A model generated the notes under the pieces. That model worked only from the letters and a program-made list of their open reading frames with translations. It was not told the DNA's origin and ran no database searches. A stretch of 7,735 nt of DNA from Bacteroidota bacterium. GTDB lineage: Bacteria; Bacteroidota; Bacteroidia; Chitinophagales; Chitinophagaceae. The DNA is taken from the NCBI GenBank assembly GCA_023427575.1, contig JAEZAY010000422.1:1-7735 (forward strand), in the 5' to 3' direction. Shown here one piece after another: positions 1 through 6,249 of this stretch. Within the stretch, counting starts at the first letter, position 1. Each line of letters starts with the position of its first letter. Both the position numbers and the translations under genes were made by a program.

Positions 1-327
1 GCATACTATACGGGACTAACAGGCGAATCAAAAACTTTGAAAGAGATTATTGCGGCCCATCGGCTCGGAAACGATGAAGCGGCTACTAAAACCATTGACA
101 GGCTTTGTAATTATTTCGGCAAAGCCGTTTCGGTAGTGATCAATATCCTTGATCCGGATGTAATAGTAGTAGGGGGCGGAGTGGGCAATATCGACGAGAT
201 CTACACATTGGGATTCGAATCCATCAAAAAATATATTTTTAATAATTCGGTGCAGGTTCCGGTATTAAGGCCTTCATTGGGCGATAGCGCCGGAGTGTTT
301 GGCGCCGCCGCTCTTACCGTGAAATAA
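1..327 (+). CDS. ROK-family sugar kinase, C-terminal part (5' end outside window)
   Basis: The frame is open from base 1 to a TAA at 325-327, giving the last 108 residues of a protein whose N-terminus lies outside the window. The fragment shows the ROK (repressor/ORF/kinase) C-terminal signature: a buried strand plus glycine turn, DPDVIVVGGGVG (fragment residues 51-62), which closes the ATP site, and the ending GDSAGVFGAA (94-103) that nearly all ROK kinases share. The zinc motif (CxCGxxGC) and the catalytic Asp would lie just upstream and cannot be checked. ROK kinases phosphorylate glucose, N-acetylglucosamine, N-acetylmannosamine or fructose with ATP in the cytoplasm. The substrate cannot be read from this part. 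The nearby nagA makes an N-acetylhexosamine plausible, but that is inference. A ROK transcriptional repressor is the alternative; it would need an N-terminal HTH that is not visible here. Confidence 0.9.
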   Translation, partial: AYYTGLTGESKTLKEIIAAHRLGNDEAATKTIDRLCNYFGKAVSVVINILDPDVIVVGGGVGNIDEIYTLGFESIKKYIFNNSVQVPVLRPSLGDSAGVFGAAALTVK

Positions 328-339
328 CTTGTGAAGAGT

Positions 340-347
340 TACCTTTG
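340..347 (+). promoter_or_regulatory. Bacteroidetes-type -7 element (TAnnTTTG) upstream of kdnB
   Basis: TACCTTTG matches the Bacteroidetes -7 consensus TAnnTTTG exactly and lies 33 nt before the kdnB ATG. This would place the transcript start near 352-355 and leave a short leader of about 25-30 nt. I find no convincing TTTG -33 element at the usual 19-23 nt distance upstream, so this is a half-promoter by sequence. If active, it would let kdnB be transcribed apart from the ROK kinase gene that ends at 327. Confidence 0.35.
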
Positions 348-380
348 CCGACTGACAACAATAAAAACAAAACTGATTAT

Positions 381-1454
381 ATGAAATTCCGCAACTTCAA
401 AATGGTTGATTATGTAGTTTACGGCAGAGGAAGTTTTGACCAACTGGATGAAATTCTTACGCCGCGCCGGAAGGGCGATGCCCCATTCATTTTTTTAACC
501 GACCATTTTTTTGAAGGAAAACCGCTTGCCGATAGAATCCCGCTCCGGAAAAAGGACAAGATTATTTTTGTGGACGTTACCTACGAACCTAAAACAAGTT
601 ATGTTGATCAGCTTGCTTCGGGCTTAAAACAAGAATTTGGTGAACTGAGCGGCGTAATTGGAATTGGCGGCGGTTCGGCTATGGATCTGGCCAAAGCAGT
701 GAGTTTGATGATGACCAATCCAGGTTCGGCAGCCGATTACCAGGGCTGGGACCTCGTAAAAAATCCCGGGGTTTACAAGGTTGGAATTCCAACCCTCAGC
801 GGAACGGGTGCGGAGGTTTCGCGTACAACGGTGTTAACCGGACCAACCCGGAAACTGGGAATGAATTCGGATTTCACTCCTTTCGATCAAATTGTACTGG
901 ATCCTGAATTAACCCGGAACGCGCCGGCAAACCAGCGGTTTTATACGGGAATGGACTGCTATATCCATTGTATTGAAAGCCTGGAAGGAACCTATCTGAA
1001 TGAATTCAGCAAATCATACGGCGAAAAAGCGCTTGAACTTTGTCAGAAAGTGTTTGTTCAAAAATCTGAATGGGATGATGAATGCGATGATCAGTTAATG
1101 ATGGCCTCCTATGCCGGCGGAATGAGCATCGCCTATTCGCAGGTTGGCGTGGCGCATGCCGTTTCATACGGCCTCAGTTATTTACTGGGAACCAAACATG
1201 GCATCGGAAACTGCATTGTGTTCGATAAGCTGGAAGAATACTATCCGGAAGGTGTTCGGGAATTTAAATACATGGTGGAAAAAAACAAGATCGAAATTCC
1301 GCAAAACATCACCAGAGGTTTGTCTGAAGCAGATTTTGAAACCATGATCAATGTATCCATTGGCATGAAACCCCTTTGGGAAAATGCCCTCGGAAGGGAT
1401 TGGGAAAAAATCATGACCCGTGAAAAACTGAGAGCTTTGTTTGAACAATTTTAA
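381..1454 (+). CDS. kdnB: 3-deoxy-alpha-D-manno-octulosonate 8-oxidase (KdnB-type iron-dependent alcohol dehydrogenase)
   Basis: A 357-residue group III metal-dependent alcohol dehydrogenase. The N-terminus (MKFRNFKMVDYVVYGRGSF) and length resemble Shewanella KdnB, which oxidises C8 of Kdo to an aldehyde; the aminotransferase KdnA then aminates it to give 8-amino-3,8-dideoxy-Kdo (Kdo8N) for lipopolysaccharide. The dinucleotide loop GGGS is at residues 96-99 and the conserved LSGTGAE at 139-145. All four metal ligands of the family are present: Asp192 and His196 (GMDCYIHCIE), His259 (GVAHAVSYG) and His273 (GTKHGIGNC). It should be cytoplasmic and intact. I chose the ATG at 381 because it begins exactly at the family N-terminus; an in-frame TTG at 345 would add 12 hydrophilic residues. 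No kdnA is visible in the window, so the substrate is inferred from family resemblance; another aldehyde/alcohol dehydrogenase role is possible. Confidence 0.8.
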   Translation: MKFRNFKMVDYVVYGRGSFDQLDEILTPRRKGDAPFIFLTDHFFEGKPLADRIPLRKKDKIIFVDVTYEPKTSYVDQLASGLKQEFGELSGVIGIGGGSAMDLAKAVSLMMTNPGSAADYQGWDLVKNPGVYKVGIPTLSGTGAEVSRTTVLTGPTRKLGMNSDFTPFDQIVLDPELTRNAPANQRFYTGMDCYIHCIESLEGTYLNEFSKSYGEKALELCQKVFVQKSEWDDECDDQLMMASYAGGMSIAYSQVGVAHAVSYGLSYLLGTKHGIGNCIVFDKLEEYYPEGVREFKYMVEKNKIEIPQNITRGLSEADFETMINVSIGMKPLWENALGRDWEKIMTREKLRALFEQF

Positions 1455-1459
1455 AGAAT

Positions 1460-1490
1460 TTTCCGATCCCGGGCATAAAGGCATCGGAAA
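1460..1490 (+). other. Perfect 8-bp inverted repeat (hairpin) just after the kdnB stop
   Basis: TTTCCGAT (1460-1467) and ATCGGAAA (1483-1490) are exact reverse complements. Beyond one C-C mismatch, the stem can continue with CC/GG (1469-1470 with 1480-1481), leaving a 9-nt loop. It begins 5 nt after the kdnB stop codon. No T tract follows on the plus strand, so it is not a canonical intrinsic terminator; an mRNA 3'-end stabiliser, a processing site or a weak terminator are the likelier roles. Confidence 0.45.
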
Positions 1491-1507
1491 CCCTGCAGCC
1501 TGGAATC

Positions 1508-1552
1508 ATGAGATCCGAAAAAAGGCATTGGGTTCGAGACCCTGATCTCTGG
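1508..1552 (+). other. Compound hairpin with a tRNA T-arm-like element in the omega-amidase leader
   Basis: GAGATC (1510-1515) pairs with GATCTC (1544-1549). Inside it, GGGT (1530-1533) pairs with ACCC (1539-1542) around TCGAG. The inner part can also be read as a T-arm: GGG, the loop TTCGAGA (1533-1539), CCC, with TTCGA matching the tRNA T-loop consensus TTCRANY in its first five positions. No D arm, anticodon arm or seven-base acceptor stem can be drawn around it, so this is not a working tRNA. It could be a tRNA remnant, a regulatory leader structure or chance. Confidence 0.3.
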
Positions 1553-1586
1553 CGCTCAACAATACATAAATCAAAGCTGAAACCTT

Positions 1587-2408
1587 TTGCTTCATCTAAC
1601 GCTGACACAAACATCGCTTCATTGGGAGGACAGGATGGCAAACCGTAAAATGCTGGAAGATAAAATTCTCGGCATTCAGGGTTATACCGAAGTGGTGGTT
1701 CTGCCCGAAATGTTCAGCACCGGATTCAGTATGAATCCTGCTAAACTGGCTGAGCCAATGCATGGCGAAACAGTTGAATGGATGAAAGAGATTGCTGCCA
1801 AAAAACGCATAATCCTAACCGGTAGTTTGATTGTTGAAGAAGAGGGCATGTATTATAACCGCCTGTTATGGGTTTTGCCGAACGGACAAATTGGGCAGTA
1901 CGATAAGCGCCATCTTTTTGCTTATGCGCAGGAGGATAAATTTTATGCGCCGGGAAACAGGCGCCTGATTGCTTCCGTGAAAGGCTGGAAAATAAACCTG
2001 CAAATTTGTTACGATCTGCGCTTTCCGGTTTGGGCCCGCCAGTCGGCGCCACCGCTGCCAACGGTTGAGCAAATGGAAAAAGGCCTTGAAAACAAACCGG
2101 AATACGACCTGCTGATCTATGTGGCCAACTGGCCGGAAAAAAGAAGTCTGGCCTGGAAATCACTGCTGGTTGCCCGCGCCATCGAAAACCAATCCTATGT
2201 GGTTGGCGTTAACCGAACCGGCACCGATGGCAATGAGATCTACTATAGCGGCGATTCAATGATTGTTGACCCGCTTGGAAATATTCTTTATAGTAAAGAA
2301 CACGAGGAAGATGTATTCAGCACCACTCTGAACCGGGAAGAACTGGATAGGATCAGATCCCGGTTTCCCTTTCTGCGCGACGCTGATAACTTTTTTATCG
2401 AACCATAA
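1587..2408 (+). CDS. Omega-amidase, YafV/Nit2-type carbon-nitrogen hydrolase (TTG start)
   Basis: A 273-residue nitrilase-superfamily enzyme, close to E. coli YafV in its motifs. This group hydrolyses the omega-amide of 2-oxoglutaramate or 2-oxosuccinamate, the by-products of glutamine and asparagine transamination and methionine salvage, to the 2-oxo acid and ammonia. The catalytic triad is visible: Glu41 (VLPEMF), Lys107 (YDKRHLF) and Cys141 (QICYDLRFPVW). The typical YVANWP and ARAIENQ segments follow. The start is TTG at 1587: an in-frame TGA sits at 1578, and the next ATG (1635) would delete the conserved first strand LTLTQTSLHWED. About 20 extra residues (roughly 152-172, proline- and charge-rich) lie between the cysteine motif and YVANWP compared with YafV. 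It is expected in the cytoplasm. The gene lies 132 nt after kdnB and 8 nt before nagA, so it is co-transcribed with nagA. Confidence 0.87.
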   Translation: MLHLTLTQTSLHWEDRMANRKMLEDKILGIQGYTEVVVLPEMFSTGFSMNPAKLAEPMHGETVEWMKEIAAKKRIILTGSLIVEEEGMYYNRLLWVLPNGQIGQYDKRHLFAYAQEDKFYAPGNRRLIASVKGWKINLQICYDLRFPVWARQSAPPLPTVEQMEKGLENKPEYDLLIYVANWPEKRSLAWKSLLVARAIENQSYVVGVNRTGTDGNEIYYSGDSMIVDPLGNILYSKEHEEDVFSTTLNREELDRIRSRFPFLRDADNFFIEP

Positions 2409-2416
2409 CAGCGATT

Positions 2417-3520
2417 ATGAAAACCGCCTATATAAATGCCCGGGTTTATACCGGCTATGAGCAACTGTCGGAAATGGCCATACTGGATAACGATGGCATA
2501 ATCGAAGATCTTTGCCCCATTTCGGCTATCCCGGAAGGTTATGAGCTGGAAGATATGCAGGGCCTTAATATGGCCCCTGCCCTGATCGACCTTCAGATCT
2601 ATGGCGGAAATGGGTCGCTGTTTTTGAATGATCTCAGCGTGGAAAGCTTGAAAGCCACCTACGAATATTGCCTGTCGGGCGGGGCTGCTTTTTTTATGAT
2701 CACCATCCCCAGCGCCCCAATCGATACTTTTTTAAAAGGGATGGACATCGTGCGTGAATATCAGTCTGCCGGCGGAAAGGGCCTGTTGGGCTTACATATG
2801 GAAGGGCCCTATATGAATCCCGCCAAACGCGGTGCTCATGGAACACATCTTTTAAAAACCGCCAGCCTTAAGGAAGTTGAGATGCTCCTGGAAAGAGGAA
2901 AAGATGTACTCAAAATGATCACGCTTGCTCCCGAATTATGCGATCCGGAAATTATCCGGTATTTGATTGAAAATAATATCATCGTATCTGCCGGGCATTC
3001 CAATGCCGGTTATCCGGAAGCCATGGCCGGCTTTGAACTCGGAATTCCGACTTCTACCCATTTGTTCAATGCCATGTCGCCCTTTCTAAGCCGTGAACCA
3101 GGGTTGGTAGGAGCAATTCTGGATCATCCCGGCGCAATGGCAAGTGTGATCTGCGATGGCGTCCATGTCGACTTCAGTTCCTTACGGATCTGCAAGCAGA
3201 TAATGAAAGACCGGATGTTTTACATTACCGACGCGGTGGCTGCCGCTGAAACCGGCGAATATCCTCATGTATTTAAAGGCGACCGTTATACCATGCCCGA
3301 TGGCACTTTATCCGGATCGGCTCTGACCATGATGAAAAGTGTTCAGCTTGGAATGCAACATCTTCGGATTTCTTTGGAAGAATCTTTACGAATGGCTTCA
3401 ACCTACCCTGCCCGTTTACTGCGTTCCTACCGCAAACTCGGACATATTGCAAAAGGGTATGAGTCCGGATTTATCGTCTTCGACGATGATCTGAACCTGA
3501 AAGGACTGAAAGGAATTTAA
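2417..3520 (+). CDS. nagA: N-acetylglucosamine-6-phosphate deacetylase
   Basis: A 367-residue amidohydrolase that converts GlcNAc-6-P to glucosamine-6-P and acetate, the step feeding amino sugars into glycolysis or back into UDP-GlcNAc for cell-wall synthesis. The barrel opens with ALIDLQIYGGNG (55-66). Active-site positions fall almost on E. coli NagA numbering: metal ligand Glu129 (HMEGP), His194 (SAGHS), His215 (THLFNAM) and the catalytic Asp272 (TDAVAAAE). REPGLVGAILD (226-236), CDGVHVD (246-252), DGTLSGSALTM (295-305) and the C-terminal YPARLL (330-335) are also typical. The ATG start 8 nt after the preceding stop is the only sensible one. The gene is full length and intact. No nagB (deaminase) is visible, but the upstream ROK kinase could supply GlcNAc-6-P. 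A GalNAc-6-P deacetylase (AgaA) role is less likely but not excluded. Confidence 0.95.
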   Translation: MKTAYINARVYTGYEQLSEMAILDNDGIIEDLCPISAIPEGYELEDMQGLNMAPALIDLQIYGGNGSLFLNDLSVESLKATYEYCLSGGAAFFMITIPSAPIDTFLKGMDIVREYQSAGGKGLLGLHMEGPYMNPAKRGAHGTHLLKTASLKEVEMLLERGKDVLKMITLAPELCDPEIIRYLIENNIIVSAGHSNAGYPEAMAGFELGIPTSTHLFNAMSPFLSREPGLVGAILDHPGAMASVICDGVHVDFSSLRICKQIMKDRMFYITDAVAAAETGEYPHVFKGDRYTMPDGTLSGSALTMMKSVQLGMQHLRISLEESLRMASTYPARLLRSYRKLGHIAKGYESGFIVFDDDLNLKGLKGI

Positions 3521-3544
3521 AAACCCCTGAAACCGATCAGCAGG
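3519..3544 (-). terminator. Weak terminator-like hairpin in the nagA / S41 convergent gap
   Basis: Read on the minus strand, CCTG and CAGG (3541-3544 with 3526-3529), or alternatively CTGA/TCAG, form a 4-bp stem followed by GG and five T (3519-3523). This would end the minus-strand operon 50-70 nt after the S41 peptidase stop. The stem is short and the T tract overlaps the nagA stop codon. The rest of the 71-nt gap shows no clear plus-strand terminator for nagA. Confidence 0.22.
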
Positions 3545-3591
3545 AAAAAACATCGCCATCATTAACCCAATGGATAGCCGAAAAGAAGGTT

Positions 3592-5112
3592 TTATCTCTC
3601 CGCCATGCTTTTTTTATTCTTTTCCAGGATCATCCTGCGAACAGCTTCTACTTTTACATCCACCCCATTGCGGATCTCTGCCGCTGAAGGATAAACTGTA
3701 ATATCCGGTATTACTCCTCTTCCTTCAGCTACCAGGTCTTTGTTCATAACCAGGCGAAATTTAGGCAGGCGAAACCGGATCCCGGTATTTGGCAACCGAA
3801 CCATGGGTATCATCCAGGCGGTATTGCCGTAAGCACCGCCGCCCGTTTCTTCACCCACCAGCGTTACATTTGGCTGGCCCTTAATTTTTTGCGCGAATAT
3901 GGTGGTTGCTGAAAATGAATTCCCGCCCGTTAGTACATACAGATTGCCTTTAAAATGATTTTTTCGTTTAGGCCTGAACGTATGACGCTCAAAAAATCCA
4001 AAATGAAACTTATCATTCCGCTTATGCGTAACCATGGTCATCATTAACCAGTAAACCGGCTGAAGGCCAATATAACGGCTATAGCGGCTGCTGCGTTTAA
4101 TTGCATACAGTGAATCGGCTACCTTAAATTTATCACTGATTATATATTGGGTGAGCAAAGTGGAATTACCGGCATCACCGCCTCCATTCCCCCTCAGATC
4201 CAGCAGCAGATGGCTGATCTCCTGCTTGCGCATTGCTTTAAAAGACTTCCGGAAAAACCTTCGAAGTCCATTTCCGGCCGCAAACGTATTCAGGGTCATA
4301 AAGCCCGCCGACATTTCCCGGTCGATCTGAATATTACGGATATTATCGCGTTCAAACCGCCTGCGATCCCGGCCCCTTAAAGCCCTGTCGCCAGGTCTTT
4401 CCCGCCTGAACACACTGTCCTTTTTCGGATCAAAAACCGGAACAACGGCAAAATTTTCATGGCCGCTGCTATCAAGATATCCAATCTTCAGGCTATCCGG
4501 TAGTCCAAAAAGGTTTTTATTCAGAACTCCGAAATTGCCTAAGTTGCTTAAGGACTGATACCGGCCGGCAACAGAAAAACCATCACCCGGCAGGTATTGA
4601 AAAAATGTATCCCGGAGCTGTTTCATTTCATAACCGTTAATACTGGTTACGATAGTTCCGCGGGGAAAAAGTGAATCTTTCTGCAATAATGTTCCGGTAA
4701 CGATAGCCGTATCACCCAGGATCTTGAACCGAAGCGGGAATACATTCAGCTTTGCCGTATCAAGATAATCCGCATACCGTGCAGAATAGTGGAGTGAAGT
4801 ATGGCCGCAACGGATCCGGCTAACCACAAATGACATTTTTGTACGGAAATCCCTTTCGGTCATCGAATCTTTCAACTCGCCGAATACCCTGTCGAAACAT
4901 TGATCCATGCTGTCTTTGGGCGTGAACCAATACAAACTCGGATGCGATTCTTCCAAAACATTCCGGAAGATTGTAAAATCGGCCTTCAGGGCTTCAGGCG
5001 GAATTTTTTGTTCGGGATGATAGCCCTTCTTTGATATGGAACAGGCGGAAAAGAAAAACAGAAACAGCAATAGCCCCAAACCATCTTTTGTTTTGCCTTT
5101 CTGAATGAACAT
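3592..5112 (-). CDS. S41-family peptidase, predicted lipoprotein
   Basis: A 506-residue protein with a lipoprotein signal: basic start, a hydrophobic run GLLLFLFFF and lipobox FSAC with Cys24, so it is probably anchored in an envelope membrane facing the periplasm. An N-terminal helical region is followed by RCGHTSL (101-107, matching the D-G-H-T motif common in S41 proteins), a PDZ-like turn GTIVTSING (152-160), an Arg-rich stretch (234-257), and the S41 catalytic domain. That domain contains LLLDLRGNGGGDAGNS (302-317), GGNSFSATTIFA (396-407) with likely nucleophile Ser401, and VGEETGGG (419-426). No lysine lies about 25 residues after the serine, so the CtpA Ser-Lys dyad is absent; a tricorn-like Ser401/His104/Glu arrangement is more likely, by inference. 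It follows thiL by 51 nt on the same strand. The substrate is unknown; degradation of periplasmic proteins or peptides is the family role. Confidence 0.88.
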   Translation of the reverse strand: MFIQKGKTKDGLGLLLFLFFFSACSISKKGYHPEQKIPPEALKADFTIFRNVLEESHPSLYWFTPKDSMDQCFDRVFGELKDSMTERDFRTKMSFVVSRIRCGHTSLHYSARYADYLDTAKLNVFPLRFKILGDTAIVTGTLLQKDSLFPRGTIVTSINGYEMKQLRDTFFQYLPGDGFSVAGRYQSLSNLGNFGVLNKNLFGLPDSLKIGYLDSSGHENFAVVPVFDPKKDSVFRRERPGDRALRGRDRRRFERDNIRNIQIDREMSAGFMTLNTFAAGNGLRRFFRKSFKAMRKQEISHLLLDLRGNGGGDAGNSTLLTQYIISDKFKVADSLYAIKRSSRYSRYIGLQPVYWLMMTMVTHKRNDKFHFGFFERHTFRPKRKNHFKGNLYVLTGGNSFSATTIFAQKIKGQPNVTLVGEETGGGAYGNTAWMIPMVRLPNTGIRFRLPKFRLVMNKDLVAEGRGVIPDITVYPSAAEIRNGVDVKVEAVRRMILEKNKKSMAER

Positions 5113-5163
5113 CTTTTTAAATACGTATTAATCTGAATACCTGTACAACTGCTTGTTAAGATC

Positions 5164-6198
5164 TTACTGCCTGAAAGCATTCCAGCCCTGGGCAGTGATC
5201 TTGTGTTTGTTTCCGCCTTTGGTGATAATATGCACCCCCTCTTCCGCTTCCGTCATATAACCAATCACGCTGATTTGTTCATTCAATACCAGCTTTTCAT
5301 AATCGGCCTGCGGAATGGTAAACAGAAGTTCATAATCCTCACCTCCGCTCAAAGCACAGGCGGTGGGATCGATTTCAAATTTGTAGGCAGCCTGCCGCAT
5401 ATTGTCATGAATCGGAATTTTATCCTCGTAGATCACAGCGCCCAGATTGCTTTTTGAAGTTATATGAAGAATTTCGGAACTGAGGCCGTCACTGATATCC
5501 ATCATTGCCGTTGGAACAATATTATTCTGTTCAAAAAACTGAATAATGTCCTGGCGGGCCTCGGGTTTCAGCATCCGGCCAATCACGTAATCTTCACCCT
5601 CCAGATCAGGCTGTATCTGCGGATTTTCCAAAAAAATCTTTTTTTCCCGCTCCAGAAAAAGCAATCCTACATAGGCTGCTCCCAGGTCGCCGCTGCAGCA
5701 AAGCAAATCGCCCCTGGATGCCGTGCTTCTCTTTACATAGGAACCGGGCGCAACCTCACCCAAAGCAGTAACCGAAATCACAAAACCTTTCTGGGAGGAG
5801 CTGGTATCGCCGCCGATGAGATCAACGCCGTACCGGTTGCAGGCTGTATATACGCCATCATAAAACTCGTCGAGCGCTTCCACACTGAATCGGTTACTGA
5901 ATGCAATGCTCATCGTAATATGAGTGGGTGTAGCGTTCATCGCATAAATATCGCTGAGGTTGACCACCACACTTTTATATCCCAGATGTTTCAGCGGAGT
6001 GTACATCAGATCGAAATGAACCCCTTCCACCAACATATCGGTGGTTACCACCGTTTGTTTTCCGAAATGGTCAATTACGGCAGCATCATCACCCACACCC
6101 ACAACCGAAGAAGCATGTTTGAATTCAATATTACCCGTCAGATGATCTATCAGTCCGAATTCACCCAGGGAAGAGATTTCTGTACGCGATTCATCCAT
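5164..6198 (-). CDS. thiL: Thiamine-monophosphate kinase
   Basis: A 344-residue member of the PurM/ThiL superfamily, which phosphorylates thiamine monophosphate with ATP to make thiamine diphosphate, the last step of the cofactor pathway. All landmark motifs are present in order: GEFGLIDHL (12-20), GVGDDAAVI (34-42) for Mg-ATP, TTDMLVEGVHFD (52-63) for substrate, the dimer-strand segment GYKSVVVNLSDIYAMNATP (73-91), GGDTSSS (129-135), DISDGLSSE (234-242) and LSGGEDYELLFT (283-294). It is slightly longer than the E. coli enzyme (about 325 residues). The ATG start is 14 residues upstream of the first motif block's end and needs no alternative. It lies 51 nt downstream of the inositol-phosphatase gene and 51 nt upstream of the S41 peptidase, with no thi genes nearby, so it appears to be transcribed from the suhB promoter. 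Confidence 0.96.
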   Translation of the reverse strand: MDESRTEISSLGEFGLIDHLTGNIEFKHASSVVGVGDDAAVIDHFGKQTVVTTDMLVEGVHFDLMYTPLKHLGYKSVVVNLSDIYAMNATPTHITMSIAFSNRFSVEALDEFYDGVYTACNRYGVDLIGGDTSSSQKGFVISVTALGEVAPGSYVKRSTASRGDLLCCSGDLGAAYVGLLFLEREKKIFLENPQIQPDLEGEDYVIGRMLKPEARQDIIQFFEQNNIVPTAMMDISDGLSSEILHITSKSNLGAVIYEDKIPIHDNMRQAAYKFEIDPTACALSGGEDYELLFTIPQADYEKLVLNEQISVIGYMTEAEEGVHIITKGGNKHKITAQGWNAFRQ

Positions 6199-6249
6199 AT
6201 TATTAATATTAAACCTGTTCTGAAATTTTATCTGCCAGCTTCCGGGCCA

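Noticed and set aside
1480..1555. Complete tRNA gene around the T-arm-like sequence.
   Set aside because: No matching acceptor 5' strand, D arm or anticodon arm can be drawn.
1741..2163. 140-codon minus-strand frame opposite the omega-amidase gene.
   Set aside because: Antisense shadow of a gene with a full catalytic triad.
5113..5163. Separate promoter for the S41 gene (TACGTATTT region).
   Set aside because: It does not match TAnnTTTG and has no paired -33 element; co-transcription with thiL is simpler.
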